A DNA stretch of 64,000 nt from Streptomyces sp. SAT1 (GCF_001654495.1 NZ_CP015849.1:3447501-3511500), one strand, 5' to 3'. Numbered from the stretch's first letter, positions 52,589 to 61,305 are shown. Notes: a model not told the origin generated them from the sequence alone. Made by a program: numbers and translations.

Positions 52589-54484
52589 TCAACCCCCCTG
52601 TCGCACCGATGTGGTGACACTGTGCTGCGCCTGTGAGTGCGGGCCCGGGGCCGCCTTCCCGCAGGGCGCGGGACGGCCCGGGGCCGCCGGTGGGAGGGCA
52701 GAGGGGCCGGTGACCGGGAAGGCAGGGGAGCCTGTGACCGGGAGGGCAGGGGAGCCGGTGACCGGGCGGGCGGGGAGGCCGGTGGCCGGTGCGGCGGTCG
52801 TGCCGAGGGCGGGCAGCCGTACCGTGAAGAGGGTCCGCCCCGGCTCGCTGTCCACGCCGACGGTGCCGCCGTGCGCGGCGGCCACGGCCCGCACGATGGC
52901 CAGCCCGAGCCCGGTCGAACCGGTGGCGCGGGAGCGGCCCGAGTCGCCGCGCGCGAACCGTTCGAAGACGTGCGGCAGCAGCCCGGCCGGGATGCCCTGT
53001 CCGTCGTCCTCGACGTCCAGGCACAGCCACGGCCCGTCCCGTCGCACGCGCGCGGTCACGGTCGTGCCGGGCGCGGTGTGCGTACGGGCGTTGGCCAGCA
53101 GGTTGACCAGCACCTGCTGGAGGCGTGCCGGGTCCGCCGACACCGCGGCCGGTTCGTCGGGCAGGTCGAGCCGCCAGGTGTGGCCGGGACCGGCCGCCCG
53201 CGCGTCGCTGACGGTGTCCACGACCAGCGGCAGGAGGTCGGTCGGCTCGAACCGCAGCGGGCGGCCCGCGTCCAGCCGGGCGAGCAGCAGCAGATCCTCC
53301 ACCAGCAGCGTCATCCGGTCGGCCTCGGACTCGATACGGCCCAGCGCGTGCCGGGTGTCCGGGCCGATCCGCTCGCCGCCGCGCCGGGTGAGTTCGGCGT
53401 AGCCGCGGATCGAGGCGAGCGGGGTGCGCAGCTCGTGGCTGGCGTCCGCGACGAACTGGCGGACCCGTGTCTCGCTGCGCTGCCGTGCGTGCAGGGCACC
53501 GTGGATGTGGTCGAGCATGCGGTTGAGCGCGAGGCCCACCTGTCCGACCTCGGTGCGCGGGTCGGTCTCCGGGGCCGGGACGCGTTCGCTGAGGTTCACC
53601 TCGCCCGAGTGGAGGGGGAGTTCGGAGACCCGGGTGGCGGTGGCGGCGACCCGGCGCAGCGGGCGCAGCGCCACGCCGACGATGGCGGCACCGGCGAGCG
53701 AGGCGGCGACGAGCCCGGCGACGGTGACGCTGATCTCCACCAGGACGAGGGTCCGTACGGTGTTGTCGACCTCCGTGGTCGGTATGGCCACGTAGAAGCT
53801 GCCGTTGGGGCCGGTGGCGTGGACGACGCGGTAGCCGCCCAGACCGGGCAGGTCGACGGTGTGCTTGCCCTGGTCCTGGGCGACGGAGCCGAGCGCGGAA
53901 CGCTGGTCGGTGGTCAGGGACTTGGCGTCCACCTGCGGGACCCCGGCACCGTCCCGGGTCTTGTCGCCGACCTCGGCCTCGGTGATGGTGCCGTTCTCGG
54001 TCCTGGCCACGACGGTGCCGCCGGGCTGCGGCCCCTTGACGAAGTCGCTGAGCCGGATGTCCTTGGGCTCGGGGGCGCCGAGCCGCTGGTCGGGGGCCCA
54101 CTGCTTGCCGGGCCGGCCCGGCGGCCGGAACACGCCGGAGGCGCGCGCGGCGACCTCGCCGAGCTGCCCGTCGAGCTGTTCGTACAGATGGGAGCGGAGC
54201 GCCAGGGCCGTCACGGAGCCGATGACCCCGCAGACCACGGCGATCAGCACGACGGACGCGACGACGAGCCGGGTCCGCAGGGTGCGCGGCTGCCGTCCGC
54301 GCCGCCGCCTGATCCGGGGCGGACGCGGGAGCCGGGGGCCCGGTTCCGGTGTCCGCCGGGGCCGCCGGAACCGCTGGGTCTGCTGGGCCTGCTGAGCCTG
54401 CTGGGCCTGCTGAGTCCGCTGGGCCTGCTGGGTCCGCTGGGCCTGCTGGGTCCGTTGGGTCCGCCGTGGTCCGCCGTCGGTCAC
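52589..54484 (-). CDS. HAMP sensor histidine kinase
   Basis: A 631-residue kinase: low-complexity Gln-rich N-terminus (about residues 9-36, TQQAQRTQQAQ), basic stretch, transmembrane helix ~72-95, extracytoplasmic sensor ~96-245, second helix ~246-272, HAMP, HisKA with His350 (ADASHELRTPLASIRGY) and HATPase (VNLLANARTHT; DDGQGIPAGLLPHVFERF; GSTGLGLAIV). The last ~70 residues repeat a PVTGSPA motif. GTG start overlaps the regulator TGA. Cotranscribed with glycosyltransferases, which may be its targets. Confidence 0.93.
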   Translation of the reverse strand: MTDGGPRRTQRTQQAQRTQQAQRTQQAQQAQQAQQTQRFRRPRRTPEPGPRLPRPPRIRRRRGRQPRTLRTRLVVASVVLIAVVCGVIGSVTALALRSHLYEQLDGQLGEVAARASGVFRPPGRPGKQWAPDQRLGAPEPKDIRLSDFVKGPQPGGTVVARTENGTITEAEVGDKTRDGAGVPQVDAKSLTTDQRSALGSVAQDQGKHTVDLPGLGGYRVVHATGPNGSFYVAIPTTEVDNTVRTLVLVEISVTVAGLVAASLAGAAIVGVALRPLRRVAATATRVSELPLHSGEVNLSERVPAPETDPRTEVGQVGLALNRMLDHIHGALHARQRSETRVRQFVADASHELRTPLASIRGYAELTRRGGERIGPDTRHALGRIESEADRMTLLVEDLLLLARLDAGRPLRFEPTDLLPLVVDTVSDARAAGPGHTWRLDLPDEPAAVSADPARLQQVLVNLLANARTHTAPGTTVTARVRRDGPWLCLDVEDDGQGIPAGLLPHVFERFARGDSGRSRATGSTGLGLAIVRAVAAAHGGTVGVDSEPGRTLFTVRLPALGTTAAPATGLPARPVTGSPALPVTGSPAFPVTGPSALPPAAPGRPAPCGKAAPGPHSQAQHSVTTSVRQGG

Positions 54485-55221
54485 GACACCGCGGGCTTGA
54501 TCAGGTATCCGGCGCCGCGCCGGGTGTGGATCATCGGCTCGCGGCCCGCGTCGATCTTGCGGCGCAGATAGGAGATGTACAGCTCGACGACGTTGGCCTG
54601 GCCGCCGAAGTCGTACGACCAGACGCGGTCCAGGATCTGCGCCTTGCTCAGCACGCGCCGCGGGTTGCGCATGAGGAAGCGCAGCAGCTCGAACTCGGTG
54701 GCGGTCAGGTGGATGTTGTCGCCGCCGCGCGAGACCTCGTGGCTGTCCTCGTCGAGGGTGAGGTCGCCGACGACCAGCACGGACTCGGAGCGCCGGTCGG
54801 CGGCGCCCGCACGCCGGATCAGTCCGCGCAGCCGCGCGACGACCTCCTCCAGGCTGAACGGCTTGGTCACGTAGTCGTCCCCGCCCGCGGTGAGACCGGC
54901 GATCCGGTCCTCGACGGCGTCCTTGGCGGTCAGGAAGAGGACGGGCACGTCGGGCAGGTCGCGGCGCAGCCGGCCCAGCACGGTGAGGCCGTCCATGTCG
55001 GGCAGCATCATGTCGAGGACGACGGCGTCGGGCCGGAACTCGCGGGCGCTCTTCAGCGCGCCCACCCCGTCGTCGGCGCTGCGGATCCGCCAGCCCTCGT
55101 AGCGCAGGGCCATGGACAGCAGTTCGGTGATCGACTGCTCGTCGTCCACCACGAGCACGCGGACGGGGCTCCCGTCCGCCCTCAGCAGTTCGGTGCGCCC
55201 CTGGGGCGAAGTCGTGGTCAT
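54481..55221 (-). CDS. OmpR/PhoB-family response regulator
   Basis: A 246-residue regulator: receiver domain with VVDDE at about 24-28, Asp70 in VVLDMMLPDMDG and Lys in YVTKPF; C-terminal winged helix (HLTATEFELLRFLMRNPRRVLSKAQILDRVWSYDFGG). ATG 55221 has AAGGTGG 5 nt upstream; the frame to 55290 is not coding. First gene of the four-gene RR-HK-GT2-GT39 operon. Confidence 0.94.
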   Translation of the reverse strand: MTTTSPQGRTELLRADGSPVRVLVVDDEQSITELLSMALRYEGWRIRSADDGVGALKSAREFRPDAVVLDMMLPDMDGLTVLGRLRRDLPDVPVLFLTAKDAVEDRIAGLTAGGDDYVTKPFSLEEVVARLRGLIRRAGAADRRSESVLVVGDLTLDEDSHEVSRGGDNIHLTATEFELLRFLMRNPRRVLSKAQILDRVWSYDFGGQANVVELYISYLRRKIDAGREPMIHTRRGAGYLIKPAVS

Positions 55222-55370
55222 GTCGGCCACCTTGGCGGCGCCCTCTGAGAACACGCTTGCACGAATCTGTGTTTTCCCTGAGAAACGCACAGGGACCGCT
55301 CAGGGAACACCTGGGAGCCTCACCGCTCCGGCCCCGGCTCCCGGGATCGCTCGTACCGGCCCCCTCGGTG

Positions 55371-56312
55371 TCACTCCAGGCCGAAGAGCCGTGCCCCGTT
55401 GTCGTGGCAGACCGCGCGCAGCCAGTCGGCGCCCAGGCCGAGGCGCTCCAGGGCGTACAGCTGCTCGACGTACGGATAGGGGAGGTTGGGGAAGTCCGTC
55501 CCGAGCAGGATCCGGTCGCCGAGGGCGGCCAGCCGGGGCAGGGCGCGGCGCGGGAACGGCGCGAAGCCCTCGCTGAAGTCGGTGAACGCCATGGTCGTGT
55601 CCAGCCGCACCCGCGGGTACCGCTCGGCGAGGCCGAGGAAGTCCTCGTACTCCGGCATGCCCATGTGGGCGACGATCAGCGGCAGCCGGGGGTGCCGGGC
55701 GAGCACGCGGCCGATCGGCTCGGGCCCGGTGTGCTTGCCGGGCGCGGGTCCCGAGCCGCAGTGGATCACGACGGGCACGCCCGCCTCGGCGAGCAGCCCC
55801 CAGGCCGGGTCGAGGAGTTCGTCGGCGGGGTCGTACGCGCCGACCTGGACGTGCGCCTTGAAGACCCGCGCGCCCGCCTCGACGGCCTCCTTCACGTAGG
55901 TGTGCGCGCCCTCCTCCGGGAAGAGCGTGGCGGTGTGCAGGCAGTCGGGAGTGCGGCGGGCGAAGCCGACCGCCCAGCCGTTCAGCCACTCGGCCATGCC
56001 GGGCTTGTGCGGGTAGAGCATGGCGGTGAAGGCCCGCACCCCGAACTCCCGCAGCCGGGCGACGCGCCGGTCCTCCTCCTCGCGGTACGTGATGGGCCAT
56101 TCCAGGCCGCCGGTGAGCGGGCCGAGCCCGTCGAAGTAGTCCCAGACCTTGCGCAGCACCCGCTCGGGCATGAAGTGCGTGTGCACGTCGACGAGTCCGG
56201 GCAGGCCGAACCGGTCCTGGAACCGCCGCACCTCGGCCGCCTCCTGCGCCACCTCGGGTGCGGTACGGGGGGTGGGCTGGGGGACGGACCGAGGCTGAGG
56301 CTGATCGCTCAT
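55371..56312 (-). CDS. amidohydrolase (ACMSD-type TIM barrel) family protein
   Basis: A 313-residue metal-dependent hydrolase. Metal ligands are visible: HTH in LVDVHTHFMPERV, HC in VVIHCGSG, the His in VAHMGMPEYE, and Asp in LGTDFPNLPY. The N-terminal ~25 residues (MSDQPQPRSVPQPTP) are disordered. Members decarboxylate or hydrolyse small acids; the substrate is unknown. A single gene facing the same way as the two-component operon but upstream of it. Confidence 0.9.
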   Translation of the reverse strand: MSDQPQPRSVPQPTPRTAPEVAQEAAEVRRFQDRFGLPGLVDVHTHFMPERVLRKVWDYFDGLGPLTGGLEWPITYREEEDRRVARLREFGVRAFTAMLYPHKPGMAEWLNGWAVGFARRTPDCLHTATLFPEEGAHTYVKEAVEAGARVFKAHVQVGAYDPADELLDPAWGLLAEAGVPVVIHCGSGPAPGKHTGPEPIGRVLARHPRLPLIVAHMGMPEYEDFLGLAERYPRVRLDTTMAFTDFSEGFAPFPRRALPRLAALGDRILLGTDFPNLPYPYVEQLYALERLGLGADWLRAVCHDNGARLFGLE

Positions 56313-56394
56313 GCCGCCCACGATCACCCCCGCGCGCGCCGCGCGTCCACCCCCGCGCGCGGGCTCCCTCCCGCGCACCCTCCCATCCGCACCC

Positions 56395-57339
56395 TCAGAA
56401 CAGACCGTCCTGGACGCCCCTCGCCCTCCCCTGCTCAGCGTCCCGCACCGGCACCGTGAGCCGGTCGCCCCCGCCCGTGCCACCCTCCGCCGGGCCCAGC
56501 GGCCAGCCGGTCATCAGCCGTGTGTCGAGGACGACGGCCCCGCTGCCGTGGGCCAGATGCAGATCCGGTCCGGCGGCGGCGACCAGCGCACCGCTCACCG
56601 CACCGCCCGCGACCAGTTCGCTCACCTCCGCGACGGCCTCAGGAACCCTCCCGTCGGCCCTTCCTCCAACCCTCCCGTCAACCCTTCCTTCAACCCTCCC
56701 GTCGAGCCCGTACACGCCGACGTGGTCCACCGGCCGGAACGGCTTCCGCTCCAGCGACTCGGGCCAGTCGGCCAGCGCACCCGCCCGTTCGTGCAGCGCG
56801 CTGATCTCGGCGGCCCGCGCCGCCGGGTCCGGGTCCAGCGCGGAGCGCACGGCGCGCTTCGCGGCGTAGGGGATCCGGTCGGGGACCCCCAGCGCGGCGC
56901 GCAGCAGTTCCTCGGTCCGGCGCGCCGCCATCAGCGGTCCGGCGCCGAGCCAGCTGAAGCAGATCGCGCCCTGTTCGAGCAGCCGCACCGGTCCCCGCTC
57001 GACCGCGGTGATCCCGACCTTGGTCAGGCCGGGCCCGAACCACGCCAGATACACGTGGTACGGCCGGGGGTCGTCCGCGACCGTGTCGGCGGCCACGGAG
57101 TGGGCCCGGTCCAGCCGCGCGCACTCCTCGCACCGCGCCCCCGTGCTCCGCCCCGGCACGGCGGCTCGCAGCGGGCACGCGTGCCCCCGCGCCCCCACGC
57201 AGGTCCGCACTCCCCCCTCGGCGACCTCGAAGGCCACCCGCTTCCCCCACGGCAGCGCGCTCGTGCGCCCGCCCTGCCACGCCAGCACGGGACCGTCGGC
57301 CGCCCACCGCAGCCCCGCACACCTCCACACCTGGTCCAT
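56395..57339 (-). CDS. DUF2797 family protein
   Basis: A 314-residue protein. Residues ~45-85 carry two Cys pairs (CVGARGHACP, CEECARLD) that may bind zinc, and DPRPYHVYLAWFGPGLTKVGIT resembles a GIY-YIG-like core, both typical of DUF2797, whose role is unknown. A tandem GRVEGRVDGRVGGRADGRV repeat sits at ~215-235. ATG 57339 is chosen; an adjoining GTG (57342) is equally possible. Monocistronic. Confidence 0.82.
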   Translation of the reverse strand: MDQVWRCAGLRWAADGPVLAWQGGRTSALPWGKRVAFEVAEGGVRTCVGARGHACPLRAAVPGRSTGARCEECARLDRAHSVAADTVADDPRPYHVYLAWFGPGLTKVGITAVERGPVRLLEQGAICFSWLGAGPLMAARRTEELLRAALGVPDRIPYAAKRAVRSALDPDPAARAAEISALHERAGALADWPESLERKPFRPVDHVGVYGLDGRVEGRVDGRVGGRADGRVPEAVAEVSELVAGGAVSGALVAAAGPDLHLAHGSGAVVLDTRLMTGWPLGPAEGGTGGGDRLTVPVRDAEQGRARGVQDGLF

Positions 57340-57412
57340 CACCCACGAGCGTACGAGCCACCACTGACAACGGCGGTGCCGCGCGACCGTCCCAGCCGCC
57401 GGCCCTGGCGCC

Positions 57413-58003
57413 TCACCGCCTGCCGCCGAACTCCCACCGGTGCACCTCGACCCCGTCGTACGGCTCGTCGCCCAGTACGGCGCGCGCCGCGGCCGCGTCC
57501 CGCGCCCGGACCAGCGCCGCCGTGCCCAGCCACGCGGTGCCGTCGTCCGACAGCAGCGGCCCGTACGCGATCAGGTCGTCGCGTACGTCCGGCACGGCGG
57601 GCCCGGACGCCGCCCTGCCCCGAGCCGCGCCCGAGCCGGAGCCGACGCCGGGGCGAGGGCCGGGTCCGAGGCCGATCACCAGGTACCGCCGGCCGTCGGC
57701 GGCCCCGCCCGGGAAGTCCCACATGGTGCGCCCCAGCAGATTGCGCCACCGCCGCAGCAGCACGTCCCGGTACGCCCCGGCCTGGTAGTTGGGCTCGTCG
57801 AAGGCGAACGCGCGGGCGGCGGCGGGACCGGGCAGATCGAGGATGTGCACACTCCCGAGGAGGGTGTCCTCCTCGTCGAAGACCGGCCCGCGGGCGATCA
57901 TCCGGTCCGCGTACCCGTCCATGTAGGACCAGTGCGCCTCGACCAGCTCCTCGCGCAGCGCGAGGGATCCCGGCCGGTCCCGGTGGTAGCAGAAGTACTC
58001 CAT
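57413..58003 (-). CDS. YCII-related domain protein
   Basis: A 196-residue protein with two YCII-like ferredoxin-fold halves: MEYFCYHRDRPGSLALREELVEAHWSYMDGYADRMIARGPV and a second half ending TAALVRARDAAAARAVLGDEPYDGVEVHRWEFGGRR. A Gly/Pro-rich linker separates them. YCII proteins are small-molecule enzymes of mostly unknown reaction. ATG 58003 is used; the frame to 58060 lacks conservation. Confidence 0.82.
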   Translation of the reverse strand: MEYFCYHRDRPGSLALREELVEAHWSYMDGYADRMIARGPVFDEEDTLLGSVHILDLPGPAAARAFAFDEPNYQAGAYRDVLLRRWRNLLGRTMWDFPGGAADGRRYLVIGLGPGPRPGVGSGSGAARGRAASGPAVPDVRDDLIAYGPLLSDDGTAWLGTAALVRARDAAAARAVLGDEPYDGVEVHRWEFGGRR

Positions 58004-58070
58004 GTCCGCGCTCACTCCTGGTGCTGTGCCGTCTGGGACACAAGAGATACCAAGAGACACCGCGAGCTAC

Positions 58071-58080
58071 GGGGGGGGGG
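58071..58080 (+). repeat. run of ten G
   Basis: Ten consecutive G in the gap between the YCII and MarR genes. Long G-runs are slippage-prone and also prone to sequencing error. Confidence 0.9.
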
Positions 58081-58110
58081 AGCCGGGGGCGTGCATCCGC
58101 TTCCTCTTCC

Positions 58111-58533
58111 TCAGTCGGGCTCCAGGAACTCGGCCAGCCGGGCGGTGTCTTCGAGGTAGCGCTCGTAGGGGAAGCCGGCCGCGACGAGTGCGGCGCGGAG
58201 TTCGTCGTGCAGCGGCTTTCCGGCGCCGTGGAACGCCTTTCGTCCGGCCTCGGTGAGGCGGACCAGGCGGCGGCGCGCGTGTTCGGGGTCGACGGTGATG
58301 CGCACCAGGCCGTCCGCTTCGAGCGGCCGCAGCGCGCGGCTGATCGCCGGGTCGGACACCGACAGCGCCTGGGCCAGCCCGTGCTGCGTCGTCGGCTCGA
58401 TGTCCTCCAGCGTGCCCAGGAGTCTGATCTGGCTGTAGGTGAGCCCGCCGGGGCCGTCGTCCGTACGCCGCCGGGCCGCCTCGCCCAGCAGCAGGACCAC
58501 GCGGTGCAGCAGATCTCCGAGTCCGTCATCCAC
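58111..58533 (-). CDS. MarR-family transcriptional regulator
   Basis: A 140-residue winged-helix regulator: GLTYSQIRLLGTLEDIEPTTQHGLAQALSVSDPAISRALRPLEADGLVRITVDPEHARRRLVRLTEAG. GTG start. Divergent from a DUF6790-like membrane gene 56 nt away; a GTTAA-TG-TTAAC palindrome between them is its likely site, so it probably represses both genes. Confidence 0.93.
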   Translation of the reverse strand: MDDGLGDLLHRVVLLLGEAARRRTDDGPGGLTYSQIRLLGTLEDIEPTTQHGLAQALSVSDPAISRALRPLEADGLVRITVDPEHARRRLVRLTEAGRKAFHGAGKPLHDELRAALVAAGFPYERYLEDTARLAEFLEPD

Positions 58534-58553
58534 GGCATCACCCTACCTGAGTG

Positions 58554-58582
58554 TTGACGCGTTAATGTTAACTAGGTAAGAC
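58554..58582 (+). promoter_or_regulatory. consensus promoter with internal palindrome, driving a leaderless gene
   Basis: TTGACG (58554-58559), 17-nt spacer, TAAGAC (58577-58582). The perfect palindrome GTTAATGTTAAC (58561-58572) fills the spacer. The predicted start point falls at 58589-58590, the A of the downstream ATG, and no ribosome-binding site is present, so the mRNA should be leaderless. The neighbouring MarR protein is the obvious repressor. Confidence 0.7.
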
Positions 58583-58589
58583 TGAAGCC

Positions 58590-59117
58590 ATGGACGACAA
58601 CTTCTCCTACCTGGCCCGCTCCGCCTTCCCCCTGGTCTGGATCCTGGTACCGGCCGCCGGCGCCTTCCTGCGCGCCCGTCGCGCCCGCTCCCGCGAGGAG
58701 GCGCTGGAGATCTGGCAGCGCTGGTGGGCCATCGGCGCCTTCGGCATCGGGAGCCTGTGGATGACGGTCGCGTTCCTCGCCGCCCCGGACACCATGGCCG
58801 AGGCGATCGGCTTCGGCCGGACGCCCTTCATGGTCGAGATCGCCTTCGCCAACCTCGGCCTGGCCGTCATGGGCTTCCGGGCCGCCTCGGCCTCCGCCCG
58901 CGAGCGCATCACCATCGGGCTCGGCGGCGGGATGTTCCTCTGGGGCGCCCTGGCCGGCCACCTCTACCAGTGGTTCGCCAACGGCGACCACGCCCCCGGC
59001 AACACCGGCGGAGTCCTCGTCAACGACCTCCTGATCCCGGCCGTCATGATCGCCCTGGCGGTCCGCTCCCGACGCCTGGCCCCTTCTCCCCGGCCGACCG
59101 CGCACGTACCCGCCTGA
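58590..59117 (+). CDS. DUF6790-like integral membrane protein
   Basis: A 175-residue protein with four transmembrane segments (AFPLVWILVPAAGAFLRA, WWAIGAFGIGSLWMTVAFLAAP, MVEIAFANLGLAVMGFRAA, ITIGLGGGMFLWGALAGHLYQWF, plus LLIPAVMIALAVRS). The GFGRTPFMVEIAFANLGLAVMG stretch is family-typical. Probably transcribed as a leaderless message and controlled by the divergent MarR regulator. Function unknown. Confidence 0.78.
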   Translation: MDDNFSYLARSAFPLVWILVPAAGAFLRARRARSREEALEIWQRWWAIGAFGIGSLWMTVAFLAAPDTMAEAIGFGRTPFMVEIAFANLGLAVMGFRAASASARERITIGLGGGMFLWGALAGHLYQWFANGDHAPGNTGGVLVNDLLIPAVMIALAVRSRRLAPSPRPTAHVPA

Positions 59118-59132
59118 TGTCCGGGTCCGGGG

Positions 59133-59486
59133 CTAGATCCAGTCCGCCCAGCCGAACGTGAACTTGTACGCGGCGCGCACCGCATCCCGCCCCCGGCCAC
59201 CCACCAGAAGCGCCACGCCCAGAGCGACGGCGAACAGCCCGGCAAAAACCCCCGCGACGGTCGCCCCCGCCCCGGGCGACCAGACCGCCCCCACGAACAC
59301 GGTCGCGATGATCACGATCACCAAGCCCATGTGCGCGACGGGCATCTCCACACGGAACAGGGTGCGCACCGCAGCACGCGACGCCCGCATGTCCGCGTCA
59401 TAGCGCTCCCGCGCCGCGTCCGGATCGGCGTATTCCCCCTCCGGCCACTCCTGCTGCACTGCACCCTCCCCTGCCGACTGCGTCAC
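59133..59486 (-). CDS. hypothetical small membrane protein
   Basis: A 117-residue protein with an acidic N-terminal half (EWPEGEYADPDAARERYDADMRASRAA) and two transmembrane segments (MGLVIVIIATVFVGAVWS and GVFAGLFAVALGVALLVGG), ending FTFGWADWI. GTG start behind CGGGGGA. Convergent with the DUF6790-like gene. No family recognised. Confidence 0.65.
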   Translation of the reverse strand: MTQSAGEGAVQQEWPEGEYADPDAARERYDADMRASRAAVRTLFRVEMPVAHMGLVIVIIATVFVGAVWSPGAGATVAGVFAGLFAVALGVALLVGGRGRDAVRAAYKFTFGWADWI

Positions 59487-59498
59487 GTCCCCCGGACG

Positions 59499-59993
59499 TC
59501 AGTCTCTCTCTCCGCTGCCGCACTCGCCGGAATCGGCCGAAGGCCCCGGATCCCTCGGGGCGGGCCTCTCGACGGGGTCGAACAACGTCAGCGACTGCCG
59601 TTCCGCGCCGGGGGAGCCGGACGGCGATGCCGAGGGGCCGGAGCCGGGATCAGGGTGATCGGCACTCGGAGCGGTCACCGTCACGGTGGGCCCGGGAACC
59701 GTCGCCGTCTCCGTCACCCGCACCGCGGTGGGCGAGCTCACCACCGCTGGCAGCCCGAAGAAGCCGAGCAGCAGCCCCAGCAGCCCGGTGCCCGCCGAAA
59801 TCAGCGCGGCAACCTCTCCGAGCGGCCTGCGCGCGGGCACCGGTGGCGGATCGGGCACCGGTGAGGGGCCGGGGGGCGGAGTCGGGTCGGGGGGCGGAGC
59901 CGGCGCTGGATCGGGGGACGGTGTCGGCGCCGGCCTCGGTCCGCCGTCCGGCCCGTGTCCCGGCGCACCGCCTCCCGAGGGCGCTCCCGACAT
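59499..59993 (-). CDS. proline-rich membrane protein
   Basis: A 164-residue protein: Pro-rich N-terminus (1-55, many PxP steps), one transmembrane segment at ~63-85 (LISAGTGLLGLLLGFFGLPAVV) and an extracytoplasmic Thr/Val-rich tail (VTETATVPGPTVTVTAPS). It is 12 nt upstream of the 59133 gene. Only its composition can be described. Confidence 0.6.
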   Translation of the reverse strand: MSGAPSGGGAPGHGPDGGPRPAPTPSPDPAPAPPPDPTPPPGPSPVPDPPPVPARRPLGEVAALISAGTGLLGLLLGFFGLPAVVSSPTAVRVTETATVPGPTVTVTAPSADHPDPGSGPSASPSGSPGAERQSLTLFDPVERPAPRDPGPSADSGECGSGERD

Positions 59994-60377
59994 CCCAACC
60001 CCCGTTGTTCACAGTCGATTTGGCTTCCGCTGATGATGGCAGCCACCCGTCAGCCCGGTCCAGACACCGCGGCACTGCGCCCACGGGGCCGGACACCACC
60101 ACCTCACCCGGCCGTCCGTCCGTCCGTAACCAGCAGACACCAGCCAGCGCGCAGATCCGTTCCTACGCACTTCGAGTGGCCCAGCTCACAGCAGGGGGAA
60201 CACAGCGGGCTTGACGGGCTAACCCGAGAACCCGCTAGCGCCACCGTCCGATACGGCATTTCCGCAGTTCAGGAAGATGTTGCGGGGCTTACTGTCCGCC
60301 GCCTTACCGTCAGGGCACTTCACCCGACACCCGTACGCCACGGGGTACGGGCAGCCCATCACACGTAGGGATATGGC
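59994..60377. other. 384-bp gap before a small ORF
   Basis: No convincing gene. A CCCGTAC/GTACGGG inverted repeat lies at 60330-60351. Base composition falls somewhat in 60230-60300. The TAGGGA site at 60366-60371 belongs to the next small ORF. Confidence 0.5.
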
Positions 60378-60551
60378 ATGGACATGATTAAGCAGTTCCG
60401 TCTCTCGGCACAGAAGCGGTCAGGCAAGGAAGACCAAGGGGGCCGGTCGGGAGACTCGCGACCTCATGAGCGGATCCTGCGAGCCATCGCCGGAGTCGTC
60501 GCCAAGGCTGTCGTCGAAAGCCTGTTGAAGTGGCTCTCGTCGTTGCTCTGA
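60378..60551 (+). CDS. 57-residue small protein (unannotated)
   Basis: An ORF from ATG 60378 to TGA 60551 with a well spaced TAGGGA site. It reads MDMIKQFRLSAQKRSGKEDQ at the start and finishes with a leucine-rich amphipathic helix (ERILRAIAGVVAKAVVESLLKWLSSLL). Codon use is less GC-biased than the core genes. Being short, it is easily missed. It sits ~370 nt from the putative attachment site, just outside the element. Function unknown. Confidence 0.5.
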   Translation: MDMIKQFRLSAQKRSGKEDQGGRSGDSRPHERILRAIAGVVAKAVVESLLKWLSSLL

Positions 60552-60887
60552 CCAATGCGGAACGGACCAGAGTCGCGAGCGGAGCCCGCCTCGCGAGTCC
60601 GTGGCGCGCCCCATCGGCAGCTGACGCACCGGCCCGGCTCGCAAGCCCCCGCCCCCGCTCGGCGCCTGCTCCGCTCCGCAGAAAGCCCTCGATCACCGGA
60701 GTTCCGCACCTCGGGGCGGGACTCCCCTGGTCCAGTCACCCACCCTCACCATGGGCGGTGTCTTACAGGTGGCTTTCTGTACTTCACTTGCAGCCGCCGG
60801 GAGTTGCCCCACCCCATGACGGTGACGGCACCCGCTTCCGCACCAAGGGCACGGCCGAAACCCGTGCCGTCCAAACCTGAAACGCAA
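60552..60887. other. non-coding gap between small ORF and tRNA terminator
   Basis: About 335 bp, no convincing gene; open frames in several registers give Ser/Pro/Arg-rich nonsense without homologous motifs. No promoter recognised. Confidence 0.45.
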
Positions 60888-60913
60888 GAGGCCCCGGATC
60901 TCTCCGGGGCCTC
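60888..60913 (-). terminator. terminator downstream of the tRNA-Arg fragment
   Basis: GAGGCCCCGGA (60888-60898) pairs with TCCGGGGCCTC (60903-60913) around TCTC. It lies 10 nt past the 3' end of the tRNA-Arg remnant, as a tRNA terminator on the minus strand should; its survival suggests the host side of an integration junction. Confidence 0.8.
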
Positions 60914-60922
60914 TCATCTGTG

Positions 60923-60964
60923 TGCACTCGGCAGGATTCGAACCTGCAACCTTCTGATCCGTAG
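60923..60964 (-). pseudogene. 3' half of tRNA-Arg(ACG): likely attachment site of an integrated element
   Basis: On the minus strand the 42 nt from the anticodon loop (CTACGGA, anticodon ACG) through TCAGA, a complete T-arm (GCAGGTTCGAATCCTGC) and the acceptor 3' strand CGAGTGC plus discriminator A are intact, but upstream of the loop the sequence (acatagag) cannot form the 5' half of a tRNA. Exactly this breakpoint is left when an integrative element recombines into a tRNA 3' end. The intact tRNA should lie at the element's other end, at higher coordinates beyond this window. Confidence 0.85.
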
Positions 60965-61305
60965 CTCTATGTGGATCGGTCGGTGGCGGTCATATCGGCT
61001 GCTGCATGGTTCTGAACGGACGCAGTAGCTCGCTGCTGGTTGCTGTGGTTGCGGTACTTCGCTGCTGTACCGCTGACTGCGACGAGCTTGGCCCCCTCGC
61101 ATGGCCCGGGGACGGCCCGGCGGCGCTCACGGGGACAGGACCCGGTCTTGGGGGACCCTGGTCAGAACGGCACTACGCAGCGACTACCGGTACGGCTTCG
61201 GCAGCCTGCCGTGATCGCGTCCAAACGTCAGGCCACGACTCGATTCGACGCGGCCGACGGACTCTTATCGAACTTCTTTATTCCTGGACATGCGATCATT
61301 TAACC
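60965..61305. other. 341-bp gap inside the element, next to the attachment site
   Basis: No gene recognised. GCGGTAC (61051-61057) and GTACCGC (61067-61073) are inverted repeats, and gctgctg/ttgctgtgg-like words recur between 61025 and 61070, which could be recombinase arm sites. 61255-61310 is markedly AT-rich for this genome. Confidence 0.5.

Noticed and set aside
60530..60880. 116-codon ORF before the tRNA-Arg fragment
   Set aside because: Composition typical of random open frame, no start site, no conserved pattern.
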